Source: Otis tarda (taxonomy: Eukaryota; Chordata; Aves; Otidiformes; Otididae). Taken from it: a stretch of DNA of 64,000 nucleotides. Shown here piece after piece: positions 26,212-38,300 of this stretch. Below the pieces are notes generated by a model. It was given only the letters and a program-made list of their open reading frames with translations, had not been told where the DNA came from and did not search any database. The first letter of the stretch is position 1, and each line of letters starts with the position of its first letter. Position numbers and translations under genes: made by a program. The stretch covers positions 164,002,053-164,066,052 of the forward strand of contig CM048552.1 of assembly GCA_026413225.1 (NCBI GenBank), written 5' to 3'.

Positions 26212-26290
26212 CCTGATTTAGGATCCTGCCAACTATGTCAATTTGTCACTTAGCCTGATTGAGGATCCTGCCGATTACTCCAATTTGTCA
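26212..26290 (-). repeat. Imperfect 37-bp direct repeat, possible ERV leader
   Basis: CCTGATTTAGGATCCTGCC... (26212-26248) recurs at 26254-26290 with about five differences, a 42-bp period. On the minus strand each unit reads as TGACAAATTGG then GGCAGGATCC, and lies just downstream of the probable minus-strand LTR at 26442-27317. It may be part of a retroviral leader; this is inference. Confidence 0.55.
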
Positions 26291-26492
26291 TGAATAGGTG
26301 ATTTATATGGCTTGAAGAACTACTGTCAAAGGTGTTAGCAAAAGTGGTTTTAACATGATGTTGTAAAAATGTGACTTAAAAGAGTTCGATGGCAAGGTTC
26401 TGTCTATTAATTACTACATGAAAAAATATATAAAGGAAAATTGAGTTACACTCAAGTTAGAATGGTACACAGACTGGAGACACAAAGGGTAA

Positions 26493-26702
26493 GGAAGAAT
26501 CTGTCACTGAGTCATGAGTTTCAAAATAGATCCTCTTGCTTTCTGAACTCCTTCTCACAGGGGAGTTTAGGGGCAGCTGGCTCCAGACTTAGTCAATGGA
26601 AGAATCTGTCACTGAGTCATGAGTTTCAAAACAGATCCTCTTGCTTTCTGAACTCCTTCTCACAGGGGAGTTTAGGGGCAGCTGGCTCCAGACTTAGTCA
26701 AT
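26493..26702. repeat. Near-perfect 105-bp tandem duplication
   Basis: 26493-26597 is repeated at 26598-26702 with one visible difference (AAAATAGATC versus AAAACAGATC). The near identity shows a recent duplication. It lies in the presumed R/U5 part of the minus-strand LTR. Confidence 0.95.
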
Positions 26703-26772
26703 GGTTTATATCTAAAGCACGATATATGCAAAGTTTATATAGTGTTTCATTAGCATCAATTCAGCATGCAGT

Positions 26773-26825
26773 CAAAGTTACTATGGCAAAATCAAAGTTA
26801 CCACGGCAAAATCAAAGTTACTATG
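26773..26825. repeat. ~21-bp tandem repeat
   Basis: Two and a half units of AAAGTTACTATGGCAAAATC with small differences (ACCACGG in the middle unit). It sits upstream of the minus-strand TATA box, where LTR enhancers often lie. Confidence 0.85.
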
Positions 26826-27317
26826 CTACAAGGTTATGCACAATATTGGTTGCTTACAAAAGATCTGACACTGGTAAAAGGTCTCTCTACCGCAAGGAGC
26901 AACCTTGGGAGGTGTCCCAGCTCAAAAGGAGATCACTGTCATGTAGTCATGCTGCCTAGCAGGAAGAGCTCAAAGAAGGCTCACTTAGACTGTTGTATTT
27001 ATGGGATAAAGTGATTGGATCATAGTCAAATTACATGCAATAGAAAAGGTAGGCATGAGACTCCTTGTGCTCACAACTTTCTTTGTCCTATGTCTTGAAA
27101 AAGCCACTCCTTTTCATATGTTACTCACATGGTCGATATTCCAAGCTCATATACATTAGTTCTCACTGTGTCACTCTTCTCCTTTGTGGCCAATCAGAGA
27201 ATAGATTGAAACTAGAGAAATTCTTGACACAGCTATGGCTCAGGCCTCTACCTCCTCCAGAGTCTGCACCAAACAACCACCAGTCTGGTGAAGGGGTCAA
27301 GCACACCTGTCACAACA

Positions 27318-27887
27318 TTATCAGTAACATCATTTGTATAATATGATGTTTTTCATATATCATATCTAACTTATTAAAGACGATTAAGCAACTCGTAACT
27401 TTGACAAAATTATCTAAATGTTCTCTATTTTTTTTTAAGATTTTGTTTTACTAAATCATTTGTTGTTTTTATTCTAGCATCTTAAGAAATGTTTGCACTC
27501 CTTTCCGTGGATTTGGAGAAAACTGTAACTGTGCAAAATTTCTATTTAGAAATTATTTTATTTCAATCAATAAATATACAAGTAAAAAAACACGAGATAT
27601 ACAGAACTTTTGGAATAACCATGATCAATTTGCAGACTGGATTGGTAAAATGGTCTCAAACAGCACAAAATATTTTCAGATTTAAAACTGACAACAATTT
27701 GAAAATATTTATCATGAACCTTTGTCCCAGTTCATTATAGAACAAAAGGCATTTGCACAGTCTGGATTGTACACATTAAAACAATCCATTAGTTCGGGGT
27801 TGTTTGGCTCTATGAATATAGTTCTGGCTTAAATTTATTAAAAATAAATGTGCTTGAAGTCTTCAATTAATGCCTTCTGAGATCACA
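27318..27887. other. AT-rich spacer
   Basis: No recognised feature. One 83-codon open frame has no known motif. Confidence 0.55.
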
Positions 27888-27892
27888 AAACT

Positions 27893-29018
27893 TGTCGTAG
27901 TTCAGCCCCCATCGGGACCAGACTACGCAGTCTCTCTCTCAATCCCCCCACCCTTCGAGAGAATAGGAGGAGATGATATAAGGAAAAACGGCTTGAGGCT
28001 TGAGATAAGGATGGGGAGAAATCCTTAAAGTTACCATCACAGGCAAAACAGACTTCACTTGGGGAAAAATACTCATTTATTTCTAAAACTAGCAGGAGAA
28101 TGAGACAGGGAACAAGATAACCTCCCCCCACACCTCCCTCTTCCCAAGCTTAACATTATCTCTACTACTTTCCCCCCTCCCCGAGTGGCACAAGGGGGAA
28201 GAGGGAATGGGGGTCGTGGTCAGTTCATCACGCATTGTTTCATGCCGCTGCTTCATGGTCAGGGGAAGAACTCCTCACATTCCTCCCCTGCTCCTTCACA
28301 GGCTCTCTCCCCAGTCCTTTGTGAAACTGCTCTGGCATGTGTCATCTCTTCCATAGGGTGCAGTTCCTCCAGAACAGCTGTCCCAGCGGGCCCTCCACGG
28401 GCCACAGCCTCCTTCAGGCATCCACCTCCCCTCCCCACCTCCATGGGCTGCAGGAGGATCTCTGCCCCTCCGTGGACCTCCATGGGCTGCAGGGGGACAA
28501 CCTGCTCCACCATGGTCTTCACCACGGGCTGCAGGGGAATCTTGGCCAGGAGCTGCGTTACTCCTCCCCTTCCTTCTCCACTGACCTTGGCATCTGCAGC
28601 CGTTCCTCACAACAGGCTGGCAGACACCCCTCAGGATTCTTTTTTACCTCTTATTCACTTCTCATCTCCTCTCCACTTCTCATAGCTGGGCCGGGATGAG
28701 TTGGGCCCAGTCGGCTGCCCAGCAGGAGGCCAGAGGGTGAGGTCTGCAAGGCCCACAAGGCTCGCGCTTCCCCCTCTCTGCCCCCGCTCAGCTCCTTCAC
28801 ATCTTCTCTTCTCTCTTTTTTTTTTGTTTTCCTCTTCTTAAATATGTTATTGCTGAGGCGTTATCACAGAACATTCTGCTACCAATTGGCTCAGCCCTGG
28901 CCAGCAGTGGGTCCGCCCTAGGCCCGGGCAAGTCCACTGAACAAAGGGGAGCAACTTCTAGCAGTTTCCTACAGAAGCTACCACCTTAGGCCCCCCTTTA
29001 TTAAACAAAACCAGAACA
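27893..29018 (-). mobile_element. Solo LTR, family A, copy 4
   Basis: A full-length antisense copy with TG...CA ends (plus strand TGTCGTAGTTCAG ... CCAGAACA). Flanks are AAACT (27888-27892) and GAACT (29019-29023), a 5-bp duplication with one change. The CCAATTGG box, TTAAATA box (near 28838) and poly(A) signal are all present. The internal repeat block is about one unit shorter than in copies 2 and 5. It belongs to the younger cohort. Confidence 0.91.
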
Positions 29019-29023
29019 GAACT

Positions 29024-30322
29024 TAATTTCATTTCTTTCAAAATATTATAAATGTATGCAAAGCTTTTACATTACAAGCTAGTGTAATTGGTTTTCCTTC
29101 TTGAGATGTTCTATATTTCAAAGTTAATTAGTGCTACCACCATACATGCTGTTTCTCTTGTTTTATTTTCTAATTTGCACAGGAGGGTGCATCGTATTTT
29201 GATGTAAGGAGTCTAAACAGCTTTCAGAGAGGCCCCTTCCTATGTATCGTACTTCTCATAGCCTTACAAATGTTAATATACGCACATTCATTCTCACTAC
29301 AATCGGGGAGGGGTAGGGGTGAATCAAAACTGGTTGTTTGGATTATACAGATGTGCCCTATGCGAATCTATTAAATGTGCAAAAAATATAGCAGAAAGAT
29401 CAAAACAGTTTATTTTGATCAGGTCACAAACTATCTTTGACTATGCTGAAGTGTTTTGTTATGCTAATATTTAACCATTTAGTAATGACTGTGGGTTTTA
29501 TCTTTTCATGAAACATTAAAAGTTGAGTTGGGGGACCAGAATAAATTATTTTATGTCTAATGAAAAGAACTGACCTTGTACCTTACCTTTTTCAAAATGA
29601 AAGGTAATTCTTATTATTTTTTTAAAAAGTGAAGTTTAAGACTCTCCTTGTAATTATTTGAAGAAATATATTTTTAATTACATGCATAAAGACTTTTTAA
29701 AATGAAAAGTATATATATATTTATAGAAAACAAGAACTTCACTAGAAATTATTTGAGGTCTGTTTTCATTACTGTTTTGCTTTTGGGTTACACCTCTAAA
29801 TCTCATTTAATTTAAGAGAGATTCTTTCAGCATGTCTTTAAATATTAGACAATCTAGTACAGATTGTTGATTACACATTTGTCTTTTTTCATAGTTTTCT
29901 TTCATGTACTAAAAAAAAAAAAACTACATAGCTTTTTAGTTGCATGTTGTTATCTTTTAAGAGTTAATATCAGCACAAATTCCTTTAAAAGTCTTGATCA
30001 TGACTTGGATTTTACACTGCATTTTTTTTTCCTTCTCCAACTCAGGATTTATTTCTTCGTAGTTAGTATTTTGAGAGCTTTTCTAAGGCCTCAAAAATTC
30101 TCTCTGGTGTATTCTATTTAAATAAAGAGGCTGGATCTTTTCAGGTGTTTAAACTGTAAATTTCATGTCTCAAGAAGGAATCTGCAAGTTGTATTGATAT
30201 AGATCCTTGTATCAATTGCCATTAGAAAATGCATTGTTCTAGATACCTCTTATGTAAAATGTAAAAACTAATTAGAAATAGTTAAGAATAAATTGTTAAG
30301 AATGTTTACAATTACTTTCATA
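29024..30322. other. AT-rich DNA between two same-strand family A LTRs
   Basis: About 1.3 kb with no retroviral coding sequence, primer-binding site or polypurine tract. The flanking LTRs are therefore independent insertions. Confidence 0.7.
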
Positions 30323-30327
30323 AAAAC

Positions 30328-31473
30328 TGTCGTAGTTCAGCCCTGATCAGGACCAGACTACGCAGTCTCTCTCTCACTCCCCCCATCTTCCGAGAGAACA
30401 GGGAGAGAAAATATAAGGAAAAACGGCTCGAGGTTTGAGATAAGGACAGGGAGAAATCCTTAAAGTTACCGTCACGGGCAAAACAGACTCGACTTGGGGA
30501 AAACTATTCCTTTATTACTACAAACAGCAGGATAATGAGACAGAGAACAAGATAACCTCCATCCACCCCTCCCTCTTCCCAAGCTTAACATTATCTCTAC
30601 TACCTTCCCCCCCCCGAGCGGCACAGGGGGGAAGAGGGAATGGGGGTTGCAGTCAGTTCATCATACGTTGTTTCATGCCGCTGCTTCGTGGTCGGGGGAA
30701 GAACTCCTCACATTCCTCCCCTGCTCCATCGTGGGGTCCCTCCCACAGGCCACAGTCCTTCGTGGAACTGCTCCAGTGTGGGTCATCTCTTCCACGGAGT
30801 ACAGTCTCTCCAGAACGGCTGTCCCAGCGGGCCCTCCACGGGCCACAGCCGCCTTCAGGCATCCACCTCCCCCTGTACGGGGTCCTTCACGGGCTCCAAG
30901 TGGATCTCTGCTCCTCCGTGGACCTCCATGGGCTGCAGGGGGACAACCTGCTCCACCATGGTCCTCACCACAGGCTGCAGGGGAATCTTGGCCAGGAGCC
31001 GCATTACTCCTCCCCCTCCTTCTGAACTGACCTTGGCGTCTGCAGCCGTTCCTCACAACAGGCTGGTAGATGTCTCTCAGGATCTTTTTTTACATCTTAT
31101 TCACTTCTCATCTCCTCTCCACTTCTTGCAGCCGGGCTGGACCAAGTCGGGCTCAGTCGGCTGCCTGGCAAGAGGCCAGAGGGTGAGGCCTGCAAGGCCC
31201 ATGAGGCCTGCGCCTCCCCCTCTGCGCCTCTGCCCCCACTCAGCTTCTTCACATCTTCTCTTCTCTCTTTTTTTTTCTCCTGCTTTCCCCTTCTTAAATA
31301 CGTTATCGCAGAGGCGTTATCACGGGACATTCTGCTACCAATCGGCTCGACCTTGGCCAGCAGCAGTTCCGCCCTAGGCCTGGCCAAGTCCACTGAACAA
31401 AGGGGAGCGACTTCTAGCAGTTTCCTGCAGAAGCTACCACCTTAGGCCCCCCCTCACTAACAAAACCATGACA
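30328..31473 (-). mobile_element. Solo LTR, family A, copy 5
   Basis: A complete antisense copy with a perfect 5-bp duplication AAAAC (30323-30327 and 31474-31478). Its termini are TGTCGTAGTTCAG and CCATGACA on the plus strand. TTAAATA at 31293-31299 is the TATA-type box. It has the longest antisense open frame of the family (245 codons, 30640-31377), reflecting GC-rich repeats with few stops. No protein family fits that frame, so I do not call a gene. Confidence 0.93.
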
Positions 31474-31478
31474 AAAAC

Positions 31479-32774
31479 TTACAGCAAACGTTTAGAAGTA
31501 TGGAAAGTAGGTGGTCTTAGTCTCTTTACACCTAGGTTCATCATCTGTTTCATTCTTGCTTTGAAAGCCATATACTTTGCAAGATACATTAGCTTTATGC
31601 TGTAAAATATATAATATAAAATACAGTTGCAATTTGTTGAACCTGAACTTTCATTAATATAATGTTTTGCATTTACTTTCCATTTTCTTTCAATGAATTT
31701 ATTGATACATGAGTCTTCATTAATTTCTTCCTTCTCCTGGATCCCTTAAACATGCAAATTGATTCTACTTGCCAGACAGGCTTATTAAATGCCTCTGGCT
31801 TTCTGGAACTGTAAGACGTTTGATGAGAAAATGAAAACACTGGCATGTAGCTGACATTGTTCTTTCTGGTTTGGCTGGCTTTTGTACAACATTCACATTA
31901 GCTCTGTGCCCACAACCTCAAACTGAATAATACTGGAAATGCATGATGTATGGAGGAAGTTTGAGGGAAAAGTGCCAAATGAATATTGGCCTTTCATGTC
32001 CTTCTCTGTTAAGCATATGTGCAAGCTGGATTTGGGACAGAAAACAGATGAATACTAAATATTCTTAATGCACAATGAACTATAGTGTCTTTAAAATTAA
32101 TTTCTTCAGGGGAAATCCAACATTTTGATACAGTTCAATCATTTTTTTAACATCTTGGTCTGTATATGATAACATTTACTGTAACAGTCTATCATTTCCA
32201 ACAGTAATGAGAAATGCAAGGAGTAATTTTGAGGCATAAACACAAAACCAGTGTTAAGAGGTAGAATAAACAGAAGTTTTGAATGGATGCAGAAGAGAGG
32301 ATAATTTAAACTTCTACATTCTTGTACATTTTTCAGCTTCATGTCAATTAATATTACTCAACATAAAGAAATTTTAAGTAGCTATAAGGAGCAACTCTCT
32401 CCCTGCTGCCCCACCTCCTTTCTCCTCTCTCTCTTCCTCAGGTGACCATCTAAGTTACACTTATTTCCTCATATTTTTTGAATTTTTCCTGATACATAGA
32501 TACCTATTTTCAGTCTAACACCACCACCATTTTCCTGACTTTTTATAGTGCCATATATTTAAGTGGGGTTTTAACCACATGATTCTCAATCTGTTTTAAA
32601 ACTAATCTAAAAATACTTTTTCCTTCTCTGCTTCTCCATGTTCATGTCCTTTTACATTATTTCATCATAGCTATAAAGGAGATATATGTTATAACTCATT
32701 TGGGTCATGAAAACAAAGTTGCTTTGAGATGAGGCAAAGGCAGGGAATGGAAGAATGGAGAATCACCCTATGTA
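31479..32774. other. AT-rich DNA, nothing recognised
   Basis: Includes a pyrimidine-rich patch (32395-32440). No gene is supported. Confidence 0.55.
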
Positions 32775-34431
32775 GGAGAAGAGCAGGTTCAAAACCATCT
32801 AAGGAACCTGAAGGTGCACAAGTCCATGGGACCTGATGAAGTGCATCTGTGGGTCCTCAGGGAACTGGTGAATGAAGTTGCTAAGACACTGTATGTCATA
32901 TTTGAAAAGTCATGGCAAACCAGTGAAGTTCCCACTGACAGGAAAAGGGGAAACATAATCCCCATTTTTAAAACAGGAAAGAAAGAAGACCTAGGAAACT
33001 GCAGGCCAGCCAGTCTCATCTCTGTATCTGGCAAAATCATGCAGCAGATTCTCCTGGAAACTGTACTAAGACTTGTGAAAAATAAAGAGGTGATTGGTGA
33101 CAGGCAGCATGGCTTCACGAAGGGAAAATTGTGCCTGACTAATCTGGTGGCCTTGTACAATAGGATTCCAGCATTGGTGGACAAGGGAAGAGCAACTGAC
33201 ATAATCTACCTGGACTCGTGCAAAGCATTTGACACTGTCCCACATGACATTCTTGTCTCTAAACTGAAGAGACATGGATTTGACAGAGGGACCACTCAGT
33301 GGATAAGGAATTGGCTGGATGGTCACACTCAGAGAGTGGTGGTCAACGTCTTGATGTCCAAGAGGAGACCAGTGATGAGTGGTGCTCCTCAGAGACTGGT
33401 GTTGAGTCAAGCACTATTTTTTTTTACTGTATTTGTCCGTGATATGGACAGGGGGATTGAGTGCACCTGTTTGTGGATGACACCAAGCTGTGTGGTGTGG
33501 TCAACACACTGGAGCGAAGGGATGCCATCCAGAGGGACCTTGACAGGCTGAAGAGATGGGTCTGTGCAAACCTCATGAAGTTCAACCAGGCCAAGTGCAA
33601 GGTCTTGTATATAGGTCACAGCAATTCCTGGTACCAGTAGAGGCTGAGGGATGAAGGGATTTAGAGTAGCCCTGCCTGGAAGGACTTGAAGGTACTTGTA
33701 TAGTGTCATATATTTAAGTGTTTAGATTTTATTTATATTTAAATGTTTTTATTTAAGAGAAACTGGATATGAGCAGACAATATGTTCTTGCAGCCCAGAA
33801 AGCCAACCACATCCTTGGCTGCATCAAAAGAAGTGTGGCCAGCAGGTTGAGGGAGGTGATTCTGCCCCTCGACTCTGCTCTAGTGAGGTCTCACCTGGAG
33901 TACTGCATTCAGCTCTGGAGCTCTCAGCACAAGAAAACCTGTTGAAGTGAGTCCAGAGGAGGGACATGAAGATGATCAGGGCGCTGGAGCACCTCTTCTA
34001 TGAACGTAGGCTGAGAAAGTTGGGATTGTTCAGTCTGGAGAAGAGAAGGCTCTGGAGAGACTTTTATTAGTCTTCCAGCACCTAAAGGGAGCTTACAAGA
34101 AAGATGGGGAGAAAGTCTTTAGCAGGGCCTGTTGTGATAGCACAAGGGATAATGGTTTTAAACTAAAGGAGAGTAGATTTAGACTAGATATAACAATAAT
34201 TTAGTTACAATGAGGGTACTGAAACACTGGAACAGGTTGCCCAGAGAGGTGGTGAATGCCCCATCCATAGAAACATTGAAGGCCAGGTTGGATGAGGCTC
34301 TGAGCAATGTGATCTAGTTGAAGATGTCCCTACTCCTTGCAGGGGGATTGGACTAGATGACCTTTAAAGGCCCCTTCCAACCCAAACTATTCTATGATTC
34401 TATGATTCCATGACTCTATGATTCTATGATT
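32775..34431 (+). mobile_element. CR1 LINE, 1.65 kb, longest copy
   Basis: A sense-strand CR1 running from the middle of the reverse transcriptase to an intact 3' end with repeated CTATGATT units (34390-34431). It is 5'-truncated near 32775. About 55 bp of AT-rich sequence (33699-33755) interrupts the pol region where other copies read ...DLGVLVDE. Its start is nearly identical to sequence 1.15 kb upstream. Confidence 0.9.
32814..33551 (+). pseudogene. CR1 reverse transcriptase fragment, broken
   Basis: A 245-codon open frame covering the fingers and palm of CR1 reverse transcriptase. Readable blocks are [43 protein letters not shown] and motif A ([14 protein letters not shown]). The block after motif A is damaged: [13 protein letters not shown] replaces the usual [13 protein letters not shown]. 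Around 33465 a short deletion shifts the frame, so the catalytic block (FVDDTKL in the DNA near 33470-33490) is out of frame with the rest. From there the listed frame is nonsense. It cannot make active enzyme. Confidence 0.87.
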
Positions 34432-34940
34432 TACTTTACCTATTATTATTATTAGATGTTTAATTTCTGATTTAACTTTTTCCTCCCAGTTCTTATTGCG
34501 TAAATTACAGTCACTTTTTGATCTCCCTTTGTTTTCAACTGCTCTATATCTGGTTTTGGATATTTTTAAAAATTATTTTCAGTTCTACTCTAGTTATTCC
34601 TAACATATAAATGAGATAGAATTCTTCATATTCAAGAACTTACACAGAATCAAAACTTGCTTAATGCATACATTTTTCTGTTTAATTTTAAAATGGTTTA
34701 GTAGCAGAATCTAATATTGCTTTTTTTCATCTTAATACCTCAGAAGTCATATTGACTTTAGTAAGCATTTTGCCAGAGTACTTAGCGTTAGCTGTTGCTT
34801 TTAACAGCTCAGCATGGTCGTGCTTAGTCAGGGACATTCTTTCTTACAGATATCTGTACTTTTAATGTGCAACTTCATACTTAACTATGAAGAAGGATGC
34901 ATAACTCCTTTCAACTGCAGGCAGTGAAGCACCTAAGTAT

Positions 34941-34966
34941 GTATTGTCATGAAGTATTGTCATGAA
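34941..34966. repeat. 13-bp tandem duplication
   Basis: GTATTGTCATGAA twice in a row. Confidence 0.9.
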
Positions 34967-35026
34967 AAATCTGAGACTGATTTAGATGTCTGGACTGCCT
35001 GAGAGTAAAGTTTGCCATCACATTTA

Positions 35027-35070
35027 TTATTTTTATATGCAATGCAAATTATTTTTATATGCAATGCAAA
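35027..35070. repeat. Perfect 22-bp tandem duplication
   Basis: The unit starting TTATTTTTATATGC and ending AATGCAAA occurs twice without a mismatch, 60 bp after another small duplication. Each unit contains ATGCAAAT-like sequence, the octamer bound by POU factors, but function is not implied. Confidence 0.95.
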
Positions 35071-35296
35071 TGTATGCTTTCTGTGTAGGTGCTATGCTGC
35101 AACTGTTTACATGCAAACTGGTTAATTAAGAAATTGTTTTATTTTGTATTACTCCAGAAGCCTACTACATATTTTTTCATGGAACTCTGGTGTCAATGAG
35201 TATTTTCACTGTTTATTCAAGAACATTTTTGTAAAACTGAATTTTTCATCTTCCAGCAGTGATTCCCTGTTATGGGTTTTAATGCAGACAGAAGCC

Positions 35297-35368
35297 AGGG
35301 AGGGAAGGGGGAGATAAGGGGGGAGAGAGAGAGGGAGGGAGGAAGAAAGGAAGAAAGGAAGGAAGGAA
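35297..35368 (+). repeat. Purine tract, (GGGA)/(GGAA)n
   Basis: About 70 bp of G and A with a single T, grading from GGGGAGAG to GAAAGGAAGG. Confidence 0.92.
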
Positions 35369-38300
35369 CTATTCCGCCCACTTGAAAAAGTTGAAGTATA
35401 GAAATAACAGTATGAACATCTACGTTTTATGATTAGTAGATGGGGATTATAAAAAAAAAAAAGAGTCAACATGATAAAAGGTGCAATGCAAGTACATGAA
35501 AAGAATTATGGAAGACAGCAGTGGAAAAAAAAAGAAAACAAAAAAGGGAAGATGTGAACAACAGAATGGCAAAGCACAAAAATAGAAAATTTAGTTCAGC
35601 TCCCAGATAGACAGGAAATACTACCATTATTATACAAGGATGACAGAATACTTTCAGATCATTTTAGATCATACATTCAATCCTGATTCAAAATATGGAG
35701 CTTATTTTTTTTCCTAAACAGAAATGATACTCTGGTAAGTTTGCTTTAATATGTTTGGAAAGTGCAAGAGGGCTCTGTTAAGGAGTTAGATAAACTATTG
35801 TTCCAGAGAAGATGGCAACCTGTAGTTGATAACTTTAAGAAAACTGTAGCAAGTGTGAGAAAATCTTCTTGTCTTAGATATACCAATATATTATTTGTGA
35901 AAACTAGCCTTTTTCTCCTACTAGCAACAAAAAGTAAGATTAAGATACTGTTTTAATACATTTGAGGATACTGAATTATTCCTAGATAATAATTAATCAC
36001 TTCTAACCTAAGTCTGCCAGTCAAGTAGTGTCTCTCCCATACATGTGTGAAACTTGAGAAATACTTTATGTCATTGCAACTATTTGATGAGCTAGGAGAG
36101 AACGGAAGGGAAATGTAAGGAATTTTTTGCTATTCACTGCTAGGAAGTCAAATTTGCTTCATTTATGCCTTCCTCAACATTGTTATTTAGCAATGGTAAG
36201 TCATGTAATATCCTTCTGAGTGTAATTTAGACTCTTGACTTTAGTCTGAGCTCAGCATAGAAGAATAATTCTTGGAGAAGAATTCTGGAAATTAAAACAT
36301 GGATCTGAACATACAAAATCTCCAGCTTTTTTGATCAAGATAATGCATTCTGCAAAAGAAAATAAATGAATTTTACTCATAAAGAAGTAGGAGAGTATCT
36401 TAATATAGCTACTTGTAAAAATGACAAGGGATTTGGACTAGCATGAAAAAGTCAGATGATAAAAATCTAAAAGTTAGTATTATTAGCAATATCAGCAATT
36501 CTGGAAAATGGAAGAACAAGTGATTAAAAAAATGTAATAGGATATAACTGAGACAAATAAGATACACTTTGAGAACATTTGATACATTAATACACAAATG
36601 AAGACTCTAGAAATTATTTTCAGAAAAAATAGTTCATCTATAATTAGCATTACTACGTAATTTGCATCACAGAGTCTTCATTGGACATATAGAAAACCTT
36701 AAGAAGAACTGAGAATGAAAAAAAACCTCACATTCTTACACTGAAAATCTGACAGTTCAGATGCAAGTTTGAAGAAAATTTTGGGTTAAAAATAAAAGGT
36801 AAAAAAAATGAGGAAATAACCCGCAAATGGTTGCTCATTTTAGACTCTTTATACAAAAGGAGAAAGTAAATAAGGCTTTTATTCTAATCAACTATCCAAC
36901 AGACAGGATTTGCTGATAAAAAGATTTTTAAATACCAAGCTTTCATTGGAAACCCCGTCATAGGCACACAAAGATGATACAGTTGAACTCAGTGTCTGTC
37001 TTACTTGAACTGTGATGGGTAGAAATATTATTTAAGAAGATGAATGAAGTAGTCATACAGTAAGTATTCCAGTTTTCCTTTTAAGAGAGATTTGACTGAA
37101 AACCTACAAATAGATAAGAATTGAAGGGGATATCCTTATGAAAATACATAATTAAGTACAGGGAGACAAGAAAGATATAAAACAGAAAAGGAAGAAATTG
37201 AATTTAGAAAAAAAAAAATTCAGTAAACATGCAAAACTGGTCAAGATAGAGTCAGAAACTGATCTGGAGAAAATTATCCAGATATTAATATAATATAGAA
37301 AGTATACAAAGAAAATAGTATGAATGGATGACATGAAAATCAAAATGGAAACATGTAAAGTGTTGGAAATAAAAGGGAACATAACTAAAGAAAAAAGAAT
37401 AACCACAGTGGTAAAATCAGTAAGAATATTGTGCACAGTGCATTTTAATTAACAGGAATTTAAAGAGTAGCAATAAAAGAATCTATCAATATATAGTATA
37501 GCATAATTAAAAAAAGAAAAGAAGATAAAGGAACTGTAAGAAATATTATTAAGCAGAAGCAGAAAACATAGAACAGATAAAGACTGTGGTACTCTTACCT
37601 TCTTTATTTTTCTTTTCACTAAATAAAGAGTAATTGTGGTTAGGTCTTTAATAATACTAAACAGGAAGCAAGGATACTGCCTAGATTAGGAATGGAACAG
37701 ATTTTTTAAAGCATATTTATAGATACATGATGTAGATATTTTGTATGTCAGTATGACCTGGTAAAACTGATTCCTTAGTTTATGAGAAAAGCTAGTCAAA
37801 GCAGTCCCTAAATGATTGGCAGGTATCTTCCTTAATTTTAGAGGACAAAGGAGATTTCAGAGGACTAGAGAAAACAAATATGCCCTTAGCAAAGAGAGAA
37901 AAAAAAAGAATACAAAGGGGAACTGTAAACTATTTATCGTTCTCTGGAGTGATTTGGAATGAGATTCCTCAGTCTCAGAAATGATTTAGAATAAATTACT
38001 AGAGAATCATCTAAAAGTCTTTAGTGGGTATAATAAACACAAAACTATAGCTAATGTAGTGGCCAAGAAAAAGTCATATTCCAAACAATCTAATTATCTT
38101 CTCTGAAAAAATAAACTGCTTTAGTAGATGAAGTGAAAGTAGATAAATATTAACTTAAGTAAATTTTACATTGTTAATATGTTGTTCTTCACATCGTATT
38201 CTAAACAAATGTAGTATAAATAGAAATATCAAGATGTACATATATATTTTAAAATTGTTTCAAAATAAAAGTTATAACTATTCACTGTCAACTGAAAAGA

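Larger units (their letters stand above)
26442..27317 (-). mobile_element. Probable ERV LTR, third family
   Basis: On the minus strand this starts TGTTGTGACAGG (27317) and ends ...GTGTAACTCA (26442), with a TATA box CACTATATAAAC at about 26732-26743. TG...CA-type ends, one TATA box and ~880 bp length suggest a retroviral LTR. I find no target-site duplication and no second copy. The sequence after the TATA box contains a 105-bp tandem duplication, and a three-unit ~21-bp AAAGTTACTATGGCAAAATC repeat (26773-26825) lies upstream of it. A 172-codon plus-strand frame here is antisense and owes its length to the duplication being a multiple of three. Confidence 0.5.

Noticed and set aside
26441-26959. 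172-codon plus-strand open frame with a repeated 35-residue block.
   Set aside because: The repeat is the 105-bp DNA duplication, and the frame is antisense to the probable LTR. No known protein family.
30640-31377. 245-codon plus-strand open frame, with related frames in other family A copies (12805-13209, 28185-28685).
   Set aside because: It runs antisense through an LTR with its own TATA and poly(A) signals on the other strand. The product is low-complexity Pro/Ser/His-rich, the start is inside the repeat, and frames differ in length between copies. Similarity comes from the shared repeat.
27893-31473. Copies 4 and 5 as the two LTRs of one provirus.
   Set aside because: Each has its own 5-bp target duplication and the 1.3 kb between has no primer-binding site, coding motif or polypurine tract.
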